From: Myxococcales bacterium
GTDB lineage: Bacteria > Myxococcota_A > Polyangia > Fen-1088
Direction of reading: 5' to 3'
Length of the DNA: 64,000 bases
Assembly (NCBI GenBank): GCA_022184915.1
Contig: JAGTJU010000001.1
Location: 1,552,057-1,616,056, forward strand
In this document: piece by piece, positions 1 to 9,680 of the stretch
How positions within the stretch are numbered: the first letter of the stretch is position 1
How the letters are laid out: the number at the start of each line of letters is the position of its first letter
Notes under the pieces: model-generated
What the model was told of the DNA's origin: nothing
Database searches by the model: none
What the model saw: only the letters and a program-made list of their open reading frames with translations
Translations under genes and position numbers: made by a program

Positions 1-776
1 GAGCCATCGGCCAGGCGGGGCCTGGGGGGCGCGGTCTGCCCGCTCACGCGGAGCGTGCCGCCGGGGTCGAACGCGTCCAGCCGCAACGTGGTACCGACGA
101 TCGCGTCGTTGATCGTGTTCGAGCGGCGTTGAATCGTTTGCCCGTCGACGGTGAGGCGCGCGTTCTGGGCCGTTTGCGTGACCGCGAGGCCGAGCTCGCG
201 CCCCTCTCCGCCCGTGAAGGTCTGTGAGATTTCGAGCGCGCTGCTCTCGCCCAGCTGAGCGTCGTAACCCGTTTGCCTGCGCGACAGCACGAGGCGCTGT
301 CGCTCCCCTTCGGACTGAACCTCGGCATCGATCGCGGCACTTGCGTCCCGGATCGCCTGAGCCAGCTGAGAGAGGCTGCCACCCTCTGCCACTGCGACGG
401 TCACGCGCTCGTCGTCGAGCCTCAAGGACAGGGACCCCGCGCGTAGGGTTTCTCCCTCGGCGAACCCTGCCGACGCGGCCTGGGCGGCTCGCGCGGTCTG
501 GTGAACCGTGACCACGTGGTCGGACGCCCCGCGCACGGATACGGCGTCCGTGGCGCTCGCGCCCGCGCGGCTTCGGCTTGCCAGCTCGTGAGGCTTTCGG
601 CGCGCGAACACCTGCTGCGCGAGGTTGCCCATGACCTCGTCGCGGGCGCTTGCGAGCTCGCGCACACCCTTGAGTGCCGAGACGGGCAGCAGCGAACCCA
701 TCGCTTGGTTCGGCGGCTGGGTGGGGCCCAGCGCCAGGACGCTGCGGTCCGGGCTGTATGTGATGGGAAAGGGCAT
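1..776 (-). CDS. fliD: FliD-like flagellar hook-associated protein 2 (filament cap), 3' end cut by window edge
   Basis: The frame from an ATG at 774-776 stays open to position 1, so about 258 N-terminal codons are visible and the C-terminus lies outside. The visible part has a FliD-like pattern: a stretch resembling the D2/D3 domain (TVAVAEGGSLSQLAQAIRDA, then a QRLVLS-RRQTGYDA segment) followed by the signature ARLTVDGQTIQRRSNTINDA and VGTTLRL. FliD caps the growing flagellar filament outside the cell and lets flagellin polymerise. The first ~90 residues do not match the usual FliD N-terminus well, so this may be a divergent lineage-specific form. It implies a flagellated organism. No partner flagellar gene is visible because the window starts here. 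The assignment rests on motif recognition of the central region. Confidence 0.75.
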   Translation of the reverse strand, partial: MPFPITYSPDRSVLALGPTQPPNQAMGSLLPVSALKGVRELASARDEVMGNLAQQVFARRKPHELASRSRAGASATDAVSVRGASDHVVTVHQTARAAQAASAGFAEGETLRAGSLSLRLDDERVTVAVAEGGSLSQLAQAIRDASAAIDAEVQSEGERQRLVLSRRQTGYDAQLGESSALEISQTFTGGEGRELGLAVTQTAQNARLTVDGQTIQRRSNTINDAIVGTTLRLDAFDPGGTLRVSGQTAPPRPRLADG

Positions 777-1020
777 CGTCTGCGTTCAGCGCAGAGGGAA
801 GCGCTGGCCTGTCAAGTAATTCTCCTGACTAATTATATACCCTCGACGGGGCACCAGGGAAGAAATTGCCTAGTGGCCGTGCGGGAATGGGAAAAAATGA
901 CCGGGTGCCCGGGACGCTGTGCCGCATTGCCGGGTACGGGGCAGTGGGCTGGGGTCGCAGAAGGGGCGATTCCCGGGGCCGGCTCGCACTTGCGTCTTGA
1001 AGCCATGGGCGAAGGTGGAC

Positions 1021-1434
1021 ATGATGGGCCTTGGCCCGTGCGCCTCGCCGGGTCGCAGGCCCATGTTCCCCACCTTCTCCCGCTCCATCGACAAACGCCG
1101 GGTCAGCCGCGGGCGCATCCACGTGACCGCCCGCTACCTGAGCGCCCACCTGGCCCTGGAGGGGGTCGTGACCGACGTGAGCGCCGAGGGGTTGTTCTTC
1201 GCCAGTGATTTTCTGGATGCGCGCGGCGAGATGGCAAGACTGTCCGTGTTTTTGCCCGCGCGCCCCGAGCCACTCGAGCTGCGGGGTGAGGTCCGTTGGG
1301 TGAACGACGCGCCCCTGGGGTCTGGCATGGGCATCCGCCTGGTGGACGTGAGCCTCGAGGACAGGATTCTGCTGGCCAGCCTTCCCGCGCTGCTCGAGGG
1401 AAGCCAGGGCAGTGCCCGTACGGGATACGCCTGA
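1021..1434 (+). CDS. PilZ-domain protein (putative c-di-GMP binding)
   Basis: A 137-residue protein. After a short tail it has KRRVSRGRIHV, like the PilZ RxxxR switch region, then a beta-barrel pattern with VVTDVSAEGLFF (the D/NxSxxG motif), a WVND strand and GMGIRLVDVS. PilZ domains bind cyclic di-GMP and usually regulate motility or exopolysaccharide; cytoplasmic location is inferred because no signal or membrane segment is seen. The ATG at 1021 is chosen because AAGGTGG lies just upstream. A second ATG at 1063 (MFPTFSRSIDKRR) gives a 123-residue protein and is also plausible. It sits between fliD (opposite strand) and zapA with no obvious operon partner. Domain call is fairly secure; the target process is unknown. 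Confidence 0.75.
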   Translation: MMGLGPCASPGRRPMFPTFSRSIDKRRVSRGRIHVTARYLSAHLALEGVVTDVSAEGLFFASDFLDARGEMARLSVFLPARPEPLELRGEVRWVNDAPLGSGMGIRLVDVSLEDRILLASLPALLEGSQGSARTGYA

Positions 1435-1487
1435 AACGAGGTGGGGCTCTCTCGCCCCGGGCGTTGGAGATCTGGTACGTTCGACGC

Positions 1488-1772
1488 ATGAAGCGCTCCG
1501 TGTCCGTCGAAATCGCAGGCCGGACGTATCCTCTGCGGAGCGACGGAGACGACGCCACCGTACGCCGCCTCGCGGCCGACGTCGACGCGCGAATCCGGGC
1601 CGTGATGAAGAGCGGCCGAGGCGTTGACACGCAACAGGTCGCCGTGCTCGTGGCCCTGCAGCTGGCTGAAGCGCTCGAGCGCGAACGCTTGTTGCACGCC
1701 AAGCTCAAAGCCGATGTCCGCACGCGGGGCCAGGCCCTTTTGGCGCTCATCGAGAGACACGCGCTGGTTTGA
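1488..1772 (+). CDS. zapA: Cell division protein ZapA
   Basis: A 94-residue protein of normal ZapA length. The N-terminal strand SVEIAGRTYPLRSDGDDATV is typical of ZapA, followed by RRLAADVDARIRAVM and a long C-terminal coiled coil (residues ~45-90, LVALQLAEALERERLLHAKL). ZapA binds and cross-links FtsZ protofilaments in the Z-ring. It starts the zapA-fau-rny order. In many proteobacteria zapA and the formyltetrahydrofolate ligase gene flank the 6S RNA gene, so the spacer downstream is of interest. The ATG start gives the standard N-terminus; its ribosome-binding site is weak. Confidence 0.88.
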   Translation: MKRSVSVEIAGRTYPLRSDGDDATVRRLAADVDARIRAVMKSGRGVDTQQVAVLVALQLAEALERERLLHAKLKADVRTRGQALLALIERHALV

Positions 1773-1883
1773 GCGGCCTGGCGTGGCGCTGCCCCGGGGC
1801 GCCTCTCGATTCGTCAACCATCAACCCACGATTGGGCTCTGTTTTCACGCGCTTCGGGGCTATAGTGGCGCCCCCGGCCGCTC
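1771..1883 (+). ncRNA. Long imperfect inverted repeat in the zapA-fau spacer; possible 6S-like RNA
   Basis: GAGCGGCC (1771-1778) pairs perfectly with GGCCGCTC (1876-1883), and GGGGCGCC (1796-1803) pairs perfectly with GGCGCCCC (1867-1874). Together they give a nested two-stem structure closing a ~63-nt interior, with an asymmetric 17-nt bulge on the 5' side. The spacer between zapA and the 5-formyl-THF ligase gene is the classical site of 6S RNA. At ~113 nt it is shorter than typical 6S RNAs (about 160-200 nt) and the central bubble is not clearly recognisable. A TATAGT box at 1861-1866 could instead be a -10 element for fau. The structure is seen directly; the RNA identity is a guess from position. 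Confidence 0.28.
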
Positions 1884-1910
1884 CCTGATGCGACCGGCCG
1901 GCCCGTCTCC

Positions 1911-2543
1911 ATGGCAGTGTCTTCCACCCCCGGTCGCTCGGTGTCCGAGCAAAAACGTCGTCTGCGGCACGAGATGGCCGAGCGGCGTCGCGTCTGCTCT
2001 CCGCTGGCCCGCTCGAAGGCGGCTCGCGCGTTGGCGGAGCGCCTCGAAGGTTTTGCGCCTCTTCAGGCCGCCGCCGTGGTGGCCGGGTATGTCCCCGTGA
2101 GAGGGGAGATCGACCCGCGACCGGCGCTCGAGGCGCTTGCGGCTCAAGGCGTGGTGATCGTCTGGCCGCGGGTGGGTCGAGGAAAGCCGCGCCTGGCGTT
2201 CTTCAGGGTCAGCGGGGCTGACGATTGGGGCCATGGCCCCTTTGGGATCCTCGAGCCCAAGCCCGGCTGCCCCGAGGTACCCGTGGCGGCGATCGACGCC
2301 TTCGTCACCCCAGGATTGGCTTTCGATCCGCGCGGCTATCGCCTGGGGTGGGGCGGAGGCTACTACGACGAGTTGATCGCCGGCCTGCCAGTCCGCCAAC
2401 GTGTTTTGCTACTCGGGGTGGCCCACGATTTCCAGGTCGTGAGCCGCTGCCCCCACGAGTCCTTCGATGCGCCGATCGATTGGATCGTCACCGATCGACA
2501 GACCATCGCCTGCCAAGCCCTTCGCCAATCGTCCCCTACATGA
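1911..2543 (+). CDS. fau: 5-formyltetrahydrofolate cyclo-ligase (MTHFS family)
   Basis: A 210-residue protein of the 5-FTHF cyclo-ligase family, which uses ATP to convert 5-formyl-THF to 5,10-methenyl-THF in the cytoplasm. Family marks are the N-terminal basic helix (SEQKRRLRHEMAERRR), the central YVPVRGEIDPRPAL, the FAVTPGLAFD-like TPGLAFDPRGYRLGWGGGYYD loop that binds nucleotide and substrate, and the closing DWIVTDRQTI. Its stop codon overlaps the rny start in an ATGA junction at 2540-2543, which suggests translational coupling. The ATG lacks a strong ribosome-binding site, but the N-terminal helix begins shortly after it. Confidence 0.9.
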   Translation: MAVSSTPGRSVSEQKRRLRHEMAERRRVCSPLARSKAARALAERLEGFAPLQAAAVVAGYVPVRGEIDPRPALEALAAQGVVIVWPRVGRGKPRLAFFRVSGADDWGHGPFGILEPKPGCPEVPVAAIDAFVTPGLAFDPRGYRLGWGGGYYDELIAGLPVRQRVLLLGVAHDFQVVSRCPHESFDAPIDWIVTDRQTIACQALRQSSPT

Positions 2544-4099
2544 GTGCATTGACCGTTCTCGTCGCCGTCGTGTCCGCCCTGGTTGCAGGCATGGCCGCTT
2601 TTGCCATGGGTCGCAGCGGCCGTCCTCCCGCTCGCCCCGAAAGTCACGAGGAAAAACGCCGCGTGGTCGAAGCCGCGCAAGCTGAAGCTGCTGCCATCCG
2701 CAAGCAGGCCGAGCTCGACGCCGCCGAGGTCGCGCGCAAGAGCAAGTCCGAGGTGGAGGAGGCCCTGCGGGCGCAGCAGACCGACTTGCAGCGGAAGATC
2801 GGAGAAGCGTCGGCGAAGGCTGACGCCCTCGAGCGCAGAGAGAAGGAGCTGGAGGCCGAGTCCGAGGCCTTTCGGCGCAAGCAGAAGGACCTCGACGCAC
2901 GCGAAGAGGCGACCGAGGCGGTGGCGCGCAACGCTACGGTGCTGGCTGCCGAGGCGCGGACGCGGCTCGAAAAAGTGGCTGGGATGAATCTGGAGGAGGC
3001 GCGGCGCGCTTTGGAGGAAAGCGAGCGGGAGCAGGCACGGGCCGCGGCCGCCGCGGAGGTCAAGCGCATCGAAGACGCCGCCCGCAAGGACGCCGAAGAC
3101 AAGGCCCGCACCATCCTGGCCGCCGCGGTTCAGCGTCACGCCAGCGAGTACGTCACCGAGCGAACCGTGTCCACCGTTGCTTTGCCTTCGGACGACATGA
3201 AGGGCCGCATCATTGGGCGGGAGGGCCGCAACATCCGCGCGCTGGAGGCGGCCACCGGCATCGATCTCATCATCGACGACACCCCCGAGGCGGTGGTGAT
3301 CTCTTGCTTCAACCCCGTAAGGCGGGAGATCGCCCGTATCGCGCTCACCCGGCTCATCGCCGATGGCCGCATTCATCCGAGCCGGATCGAAGAGATGGTG
3401 AAGAAAGCCGAGGAGGAGGTGGGCCAGCAGTGCCGCGACGCCGCTGAACAGGCCCTCTTCGACCTGGGCCTCGGCAAGCTGCATCCGGAGCTCCTGGTGC
3501 TCCTCGGGGGGCTCAAGTTCCGTTCCAGCAGCGCCCAGAATCTGTTGCAGCACTCGATCGAAGTGGCTTACCTCGCCGGCGCCATGGCGGGTGAGCTGGG
3601 GCTCTCGGTGAAGGTGGCTCGGCGCGCGGGCTTGCTGCACGACATCGGCAAGGCGGTGGACCAGGAGATGGAGGGAGGGCATGCCGCCGTGGGCGCCGCG
3701 ATGGCACGAAAGTACGGCGAATCGCCGGCCGTCTGTCATGCGATCGAGGCGCACCACCAGGACGTGCCGAGCGAGGACGTGCTAGACCACCTCGTGGATG
3801 CCGCCAATTTGCTTTCGGGTCAGCGCCCGGGCGCCCGCAAAGAAATGCTGGAATCCTACGTTCAACGTTTGGGAGACCTCGAACGCATTGCCACCGGGTT
3901 TTCAGGGGTTTCCAAGGCCTATGCCATCCAATCGGGGCGGGAGGTGCGGGTGCTGGTAGAGAACAGCCGGGTGAGCGACGACCAGGCCAGGCTGCTGTCA
4001 CGAGACATCGCGCGGCGGGTGGAGACCGAGCTGGCTTTCCCGGGACAAATCAAAGTGGCCGTCGTGCGAGAGACGCGCGCGACCGATTACGCGAAATAA
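2540..4099 (+). CDS. rny: Ribonuclease Y
   Basis: A 519-residue endoribonuclease that starts mRNA decay at the inner membrane. Visible domains in order are an N-terminal membrane anchor (LTVLVAVVSALVAGMAAFAM, residues ~4-23), a long charged coiled coil (~30-200), a KH domain with GRIIGREGRNIRAL and IIDDTPEAVVIS, and an HD domain with LLHDIGKA, AIEAHHQDV and the VDAANLLSGQRPGAR region near the C-terminus. Length matches the family. The ATG at 2540 overlaps the fau stop and gives the canonical membrane anchor; upstream in-frame sequence belongs to fau. No truncation is seen. Confidence 0.95.
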   Translation: MSALTVLVAVVSALVAGMAAFAMGRSGRPPARPESHEEKRRVVEAAQAEAAAIRKQAELDAAEVARKSKSEVEEALRAQQTDLQRKIGEASAKADALERREKELEAESEAFRRKQKDLDAREEATEAVARNATVLAAEARTRLEKVAGMNLEEARRALEESEREQARAAAAAEVKRIEDAARKDAEDKARTILAAAVQRHASEYVTERTVSTVALPSDDMKGRIIGREGRNIRALEAATGIDLIIDDTPEAVVISCFNPVRREIARIALTRLIADGRIHPSRIEEMVKKAEEEVGQQCRDAAEQALFDLGLGKLHPELLVLLGGLKFRSSSAQNLLQHSIEVAYLAGAMAGELGLSVKVARRAGLLHDIGKAVDQEMEGGHAAVGAAMARKYGESPAVCHAIEAHHQDVPSEDVLDHLVDAANLLSGQRPGARKEMLESYVQRLGDLERIATGFSGVSKAYAIQSGREVRVLVENSRVSDDQARLLSRDIARRVETELAFPGQIKVAVVRETRATDYAK

Positions 4100-4223
4100 A
4101 CGGCGCGCGCGCGGCGTCGAGGAGATCGAATCGTTGGGGCCGGGGCACACGTCCCGGTCACCCTTGCTCGCACGGCCGATTCTGGCGAGACTGCGAGCTC
4201 AACACTCGAATCGAGGAGTGACC

Positions 4224-5045
4224 ATGAAGACATCGACCCAGTGGATAGCCGCGTTTTTCGCCTTGGGAGCCGCCGGATTGAGTGCCTGTGGAGGCGGCGA
4301 CGGCGGAACGCCCCTCACGGAGGATGAGTTCTGCAACCAGACCGCCGCAATCGAATGCGGGACGCTCGTCTCGGGCTGCGGGTTCATGGGCGCCACACTG
4401 GCCGCCTGTGAGGCACAGCGCAAGCAAGTCTGCGTGCAAGAGGCTGCCTCCCTTCGGGTCCCCGGCAAGCGGGACTTTCGAGAAGCCAAAGCAGAGCTTT
4501 GTCTCGCCGAGACCCGTCGCTCGTTTTCGCCCATTGTCTCTGCGGCCGACTGGAAAAAACTGCGCTCCGTTTGTTCCCGTACCTTCGAAGGCCTGGCCAA
4601 GGCCAACGAAGCGTGCACGGTCGACCTCGACTGTGTGAGCCCGTTGGTCTGTGACAAGGGCGTTTGTGGCACCACACGCGTCGTGGCGGCGAATGCGCCG
4701 TGCTCGAATCCCGGTGAGGTATGTCCCGCGACTCAGTCCTGTACACGCAATGCCACGACCGGGTTCTTTGCCTGCGCGGCGCGTGCCGCCCTCGGTAGTG
4801 CTTGCAGTGCCACCGCGTTGTGCGCCGAAACCCTGCGCTGCTCGGGCGGCCTGTGTCAGGAGCGCCTGGGCATGGGCGCGGCGTGTGTGTCACACGATGA
4901 TTGCCAGAGCACGCTGCTCTGCAATCCGCTCACGTCCACCTGTACCCAGTCCGTGAACTTCGCAGGTCAGTGCACGAACCTGGGAGGATCGGGGGGCACG
5001 CCCGGGGCGGACGCAGGCGCCACTGACGCTGGCACGAACGGCTGA
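4224..5045 (+). CDS. Cysteine-rich lipoprotein of unknown function
   Basis: A 273-residue predicted lipoprotein. It has a signal peptide (MKTSTQWIAAFFALGAAG) and lipobox LSAC, giving lipidation at Cys22, then CGGGDGG. The mature part has many regularly spaced cysteines in short repeats of the type CTVDLDCVSPLVCDKGVC and CVSHDDCQSTLLC, like Dickkopf/EB-type Cys-rich modules of myxobacterial surface proteins. It ends in a Gly/Ala/Asp/Thr-rich tail (GGTPGADAGATDAGTNG). A GAGGAG ribosome-binding site at 4213 sets the ATG at 4224. It is probably surface-exposed and disulfide-bonded. No enzymatic motif is seen and no specific function is claimed. Confidence 0.8.
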   Translation: MKTSTQWIAAFFALGAAGLSACGGGDGGTPLTEDEFCNQTAAIECGTLVSGCGFMGATLAACEAQRKQVCVQEAASLRVPGKRDFREAKAELCLAETRRSFSPIVSAADWKKLRSVCSRTFEGLAKANEACTVDLDCVSPLVCDKGVCGTTRVVAANAPCSNPGEVCPATQSCTRNATTGFFACAARAALGSACSATALCAETLRCSGGLCQERLGMGAACVSHDDCQSTLLCNPLTSTCTQSVNFAGQCTNLGGSGGTPGADAGATDAGTNG

Positions 5046-5079
5046 CGACCGCTGGCCCGTAGGTGCCGTTCGAGAGCCA

Positions 5080-5111
5080 CGGCCGGTGTCCCTGCGCGGG
5101 ATCACCGGCCG
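5080..5111. terminator. Hairpin between convergent genes, probable bidirectional terminator
   Basis: CGGCCGGTG (5080-5088) and CACCGGCCG (5103-5111) form a perfect 9-bp stem with a 14-nt loop in the 93-bp gap between the convergent lipoprotein and STAND-HEAT genes. A short TTTT follows at 5117-5120 on the plus strand. Factor-independent termination is plausible but the T-run is weak. Confidence 0.45.
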
Positions 5112-5138
5112 CGGTGTTTTGCCGGCCCCAAGCTCGCA

Positions 5139-8100
5139 TCAGCTTCCGAGTAGCCGGTCGAGGAAGCTGCGCATTTCGGTCGCCGGGCTATCGATGAACG
5201 CCAGGCCCACCCGGGCGGCCAGACGAGCCAACGAGGGACCCGAGGTGGCGACGCCGTTCAGGGCGTCGAGCACGGCGGTACGTGCCTCGGGTGTTTTGGC
5301 CCGCCTGACGAGGGCTTCGAGGGCCACGAAGCGTCTCCGGCTATCGGCCTCGGCGTCGCGTAAGACCGCCGCCAAGGCCTCGGGCGTTTGGTCGGCGGCC
5401 CAGGCCACGGCCAGACCCCGGCTCGCCGCCTCACGGACGTCGTGGGCAGAGTCTCCGAGTGCTTGCTCGAGCAGGGGGCGGGCCAGCGTGGCCTCGCGTC
5501 CTGCGACGGCTGACAGCGCCTCGGCAGCGCTGCGACGGATGGTCTCGCTGCGGCTGGACATGAGCTGCGCCAGCGCCTGCACCGCCTCGGTCTCGGCACC
5601 CACCAGCTCGCCCAGGCCGAGCGCCGCCGTGCGGCGGGTCTCGAGGTTGCCCGTGTGAACCATGGCCTGGAAGATCGGGAGCACCTGCGCGGCCGCCTCA
5701 CCACCCGCCAGAACCAAGAGGCGCATGGCTTCGGCCCGCACCGAAGGCGAACCACTGTCGGCGGCGGCCCGCAGGAGGTCGACGGCTGGAGGGTTCAGCC
5801 GGGCGGCGCCGCGCAGAGCCTCGAGGCGGATGGTCTCGTCGCGATCGAGCGCCGCTTGCCGAACCAGACCTTCCAGGCCAAGCGCCGCGGCGGCGTTCAC
5901 CGCGAGCTTGCGCTCTTGGTGGTCACCCTGGCGAATCAAGGCATCGAGCGCCCGCTCGGCGTCCTCTGGCCGCTCGAACACCAGTCCGCTTTCGCCGGCA
6001 TCGGTGAGGGCCAGGAGGGCGGCTTGTCGGGGGGGGCGCCTGCGGATCGCTCGCGAGGGCGAGGAGGGGGGCGGCCACGAGCTCGGGCGCCGCCTTGGCG
6101 AGTCGGCCCAGGGACTGCGCGGCGGCTGCTCGCACCGCGGGATCCTCGGCGACGGCCAGCTCCCGTGCAAGCCGGGCGGCGCCCTTGGGATCGCCCGCCG
6201 CAAGGTCGTCGAGACAGGCCGCGGCCGCGGCCCGGACTGAGCCGTCAGTGTCGCGCGCCACCAAACGCAAGTAGGGCGACGTGACCTGGGGCTCGCTGCG
6301 GGAGAGATCGCACAAGGTGCGGGCCACGGCGCGTTTGGCGTCGCCGGGGCCTTCCTTGAAGGCTCGGATGAGCGGCGGCAGCACGAGGGAGGCTTGTTTG
6401 TCGCCCACGCGGCCGAGCGCTCCCACGATTTCGCTGCGCCAGGCGGGCCGCACGAGCCGCAGCCCTTTCGTGAGTGTGTCGATGACGACAGGTGCATTGC
6501 CCGTCGCCAGCTCGACGCTGGCGTCGAGCCCCCCGCGCAGGACCTCGAGGTGGCTGTCGAGCAGGGTGCGGGCCAGCAGGGCTAGCCCGTCGCGCTTGAG
6601 GCCCCCCAGGGCCCGGGCCGCCTCGGCGCGCACCTCGGGCGCTGGGTCCAACAACGCCACCTTGAGGGCCTTTGCCGTGGCCTCTGGTCGCGCCTGAGAC
6701 AGCGTGCCCCAGATCGCGGCGGCGGCGGCGCGGGACAACACGGGACCCTTGGTCTCGGTGCGTGCCAGCTCTTCGGCCTGGTCGGGCTCGAGCGTGCGCG
6801 AGAAGATGGGCAGGGCCGCGGCCCGAAGGCGGGGGGATCCCTCCACCGAGATCGCCCGCTCGATGACGGGGCGCAGGCCTTCCGCCGAGGCCCCGCCGTG
6901 TCGCAAGAGGCGCAGCGCCGTCACGCGGGTGTCTTCGGGGACGGCTGCGTCCGCAACGAGTGCTCCCAAGACGTCACTCACCTGGGAGGGCGCCTGCGTG
7001 CTGACCCGCTCGAGCATCGAGAGCCCTGCGCGTCGCAGGTAGGGATCGTCGTGCTTGGCCGCCTCGGCGGCTGCCCCCGCCGCTTCGGCGGGCGCCCGGG
7101 CCGCGAGCTCGACCAGAGCGCCTTCGGCGTGGGCGCGCACGTTCGGATCGGCGTGCGCCAGGGCCACCCGAAGCACGTCGGCGGCTTCCTGGGGAGGCAA
7201 CGCGGATGCATTGGCCAACACGGCGTTGCGCACGAGGGGATCGGGATCGGAGAGCGCCGCACGAAGCGTGGCGGCGTGTGAAGCCCTGCCAAGGCGCCGG
7301 TCGATGGCGGCCGCGACCTCCACGCCTCTCCGCCTCAGCTCGGCCGAGGGGTCGGCCAACGCCGCGGCCAGCAGCTCTTCCTCTCCCGCGCCGCCTTGCC
7401 CAACCACTTCGAGCACGTCGAGCGTCTCTCGGCGCAAGGTCGGCTCGGCGAAGGCTTGCTGAAGCGCTTTGATCCCCGCGGGCTCACCCAAGAGGATCGA
7501 CGCCGTCCCCCGCTGCACGGGGCGCAAGCCGCTCAGCACCGTGTGAAGCCACCCGGGCAACTTGGCGCTCCGGCCCCCGCTCGAGTTTCCCGCTGGCGCG
7601 CTCCGACTCGATGCGATCGCGTAGATCTTCGGCCAGCCCCGCGCGCGCAAACCCCGTATCCGCGAGCACGGAGCCGAAGGGCGGGTCGTGCGGCAGCAGG
7701 GACACCAACGGGCGTCCGGGGCGGCCCATCCTGACGACGACCCGCGCCTGTCCCTGTCCCCCGGGTGGCTCGAAGCCGAGCGAATACGACGAGCGCAGCT
7801 CGATGAAGAGCACCACCACCACGGCGCTGACGATGAGGGCCGTGAGACTGGCGTTGAACACCTTGCGCTGGATGCTCCGCTTGCACGTCGCCAGCTCATC
7901 GGGCGAAATCGCGCGTCCCAGGTGCCGCCACACCGAGACCAGCTCGGGGGTGGTCAAGCGTTGCCCGGCGAGCATACGCTGCCTCAGGCGGCGCCGGATG
8001 CGGGCGACCTTCGCCCGATCCAGGGCGCAATACGCGGCCGCTCGCGCGCTCAGCGCCGGGTGCAGAAAAGCAAAACGATCGGCGCGCTCCGCCTCACGCT

Positions 8101-9080
8101 TGCCGAACACGCCTCGCCCCACGAAGGTCGAGACGGCGCGCTCGACGTCGGGCCGCGAGAGCTGGTTGCGTGAGGCGATCTCCTCGACGCTCGAAAGCCC
8201 GTGGTCGAGAACGTCCAGCAAAACGCGCTGCCCGATACGGCCGCCTGCCTCAGCGACCACGCGGTCGAAGAAGGTCTGGGCCAGCATCACCGCGCCGCCG
8301 CTTCGTTCGTAGCGCCGCACCGATGTCAGGCGGAGGTCCATCATCGTGCGCGCCACCATCTGCAGGTCGAGCGGGAAACAGCGTCCCCTCCCGGCACAGG
8401 TCGGTAGACATCTTCCCGGCAAGACCCGCCTCGATGAACGTACCGGTTTGCAGGGCCGTTTGCTCGATGACGGCCGCCGTTTGGTCTTCGTCGAAGGTGC
8501 GCAGCTCGAAGGTCGAGCCCGTGGCGGCCAGGACACTGCGAGGCAAGAGCCGCCCCAGCAGGTGGTAGGCGTCGGAGTCGACCGAAAACAGAAGGCGTAA
8601 CCGGGCCCCGCCCGCGGCGAGCACGCCGGACAGGAAGCGCTTGATCTTGTCGATCGCATCCGCCGGCGCGCTGTCCGAGACCACGGCTTCGAGATGGTCG
8701 AGCATGAGCACCGCGCCGCCCCGCGAGGCGTGAGTCAAGCGCGCCACGTAGTCCACCATGGGTTCGCCGGCGTGAGGCGGCTCGGCGCGGCTGCGGCTGG
8801 CCGCCTGGATGAGCTCTTGATCGAGGTCTTCGTAGTCGCCCACGTAAAGGCCCAGGTAGCCCTCGCTGGCGAGGACTGGAAGCAGGCCTGCACGCAACAG
8901 CGAGGTTTTACCCACCCCCGACGGACCCGTGAGCGCCGAAACACGCACGCCGTCTTGCAGAACTTGGGTGTACAGAGCCTCCAGTTCGACCTGACGGCCG
9001 AAAAAAACGCTGCTTCCCGATTCGTCGAAGGGGAGGGCCCCCCGAAACGGGCCCGTCGCAGCCACGCCTGACAGGATCAT
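5139..9080 (-). pseudogene. Large STAND-type ATPase with transmembrane segment and HEAT-repeat tail, interrupted by three frameshifts
   Basis: Read across three frameshifts this encodes one ~1313-residue protein starting at the ATG at 9080. Order: an nSTAND1-like NTPase (PFRGALPFDESGSSVFFGR entry motif, Walker A GPSGVGKT at residues ~52-59, Walker B AVLMLDHLEAV at ~123-133), an all-helical/winged-helix segment, one transmembrane helix (TALIVSAVVVVLFIEL), and then a very long array of HEAT-like helical repeats rich in VRAEAARALG-type units to the C-terminus. Shifts lie at ~8371-8375 (one extra base before CTCGACCTGCAG), ~7572-7578 (a C5 tract) and 6029-6036 (a G8 tract). Two are in homopolymers, so sequencing error is likely; a genuine decaying gene is the alternative. 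STAND proteins act as ATP-gated switches in signalling or immunity, and HEAT arrays bind protein partners. The specific role is unknown. Confidence 0.7.
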
Positions 9081-9219
9081 CGGCCCGAGAATATCCGGGC
9101 CTGCCGCCGCGCGCAGGGAAAAAAGCAAGGAATGGCCGCATTTTGCGGCCTCGCCAGCGAGCCGCGCCGGGGCACCGCCCAGGAGTCGACGCGGCCAGGA
9201 TTTCGTACGAACGAGAAGG

Positions 9220-9615
9220 TTGGACGAGGCACTTGCGTCTGGCAGACTACGCGCAAAACCGGTTTCCCCGCGGCATGCCTTGAACCCGAAAAAACGAAAG
9301 TCACCCCCCACGAAGCGTGCGCGCACCGGACATGCAGCCGCCGCGGACGCGACCGAATCAACTCATTCCCACGAGGGCCCGCCTTCGGGACCCGAACCGG
9401 AGACGGTTGCGCACGGCAAGGGTTCGCGTGACAGCGCGTCTGCGCCGCCGAAAGCACGCAAACGACGCCGCGAAAAAACGCCCGTGCCGGCGCCCCTCGA
9501 GGACGTCTTCACGCCCGTGGAGATCGCGTTTTTCGAGCGGGCGGCGGACATGTACGCCGACGAGTACGACGTCTGGGAAGACTTCCGGCGTATCGAGCCG
9601 AGCAGTATGAACTGA
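9220..9615 (+). CDS. Small basic protein of unknown function with conserved-looking acidic C-terminus
   Basis: A 131-residue reading frame. The first ~85 residues are low-complexity and rich in Arg, Lys, Pro and Ala; the last ~40 (VFTPVEIAFFERAADMYADEYDVW) look like a real folded aromatic/acidic helix pair. No family was recognised. The start is uncertain: the only early candidate is a TTG at 9220, preceded too closely by AGAAGG, and a GTG further in could be used. It is divergent from the STAND-HEAT gene and convergent with the next small gene. Confidence 0.45.
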   Translation: MDEALASGRLRAKPVSPRHALNPKKRKSPPTKRARTGHAAAADATESTHSHEGPPSGPEPETVAHGKGSRDSASAPPKARKRRREKTPVPAPLEDVFTPVEIAFFERAADMYADEYDVWEDFRRIEPSSMN

Positions 9616-9680
9616 GCCGGCGCGCCCAGGGGGCGACGTGCGGCTAGGGTGCCGCGCCCCGCGGGGACGGCCTCAGGGCT

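Noticed and set aside
2225-2539. An upstream extension of the RNase Y frame
   Set aside because: It overlaps the well-supported fau gene in another frame, and RNase Y normally begins with its membrane anchor at 2540.
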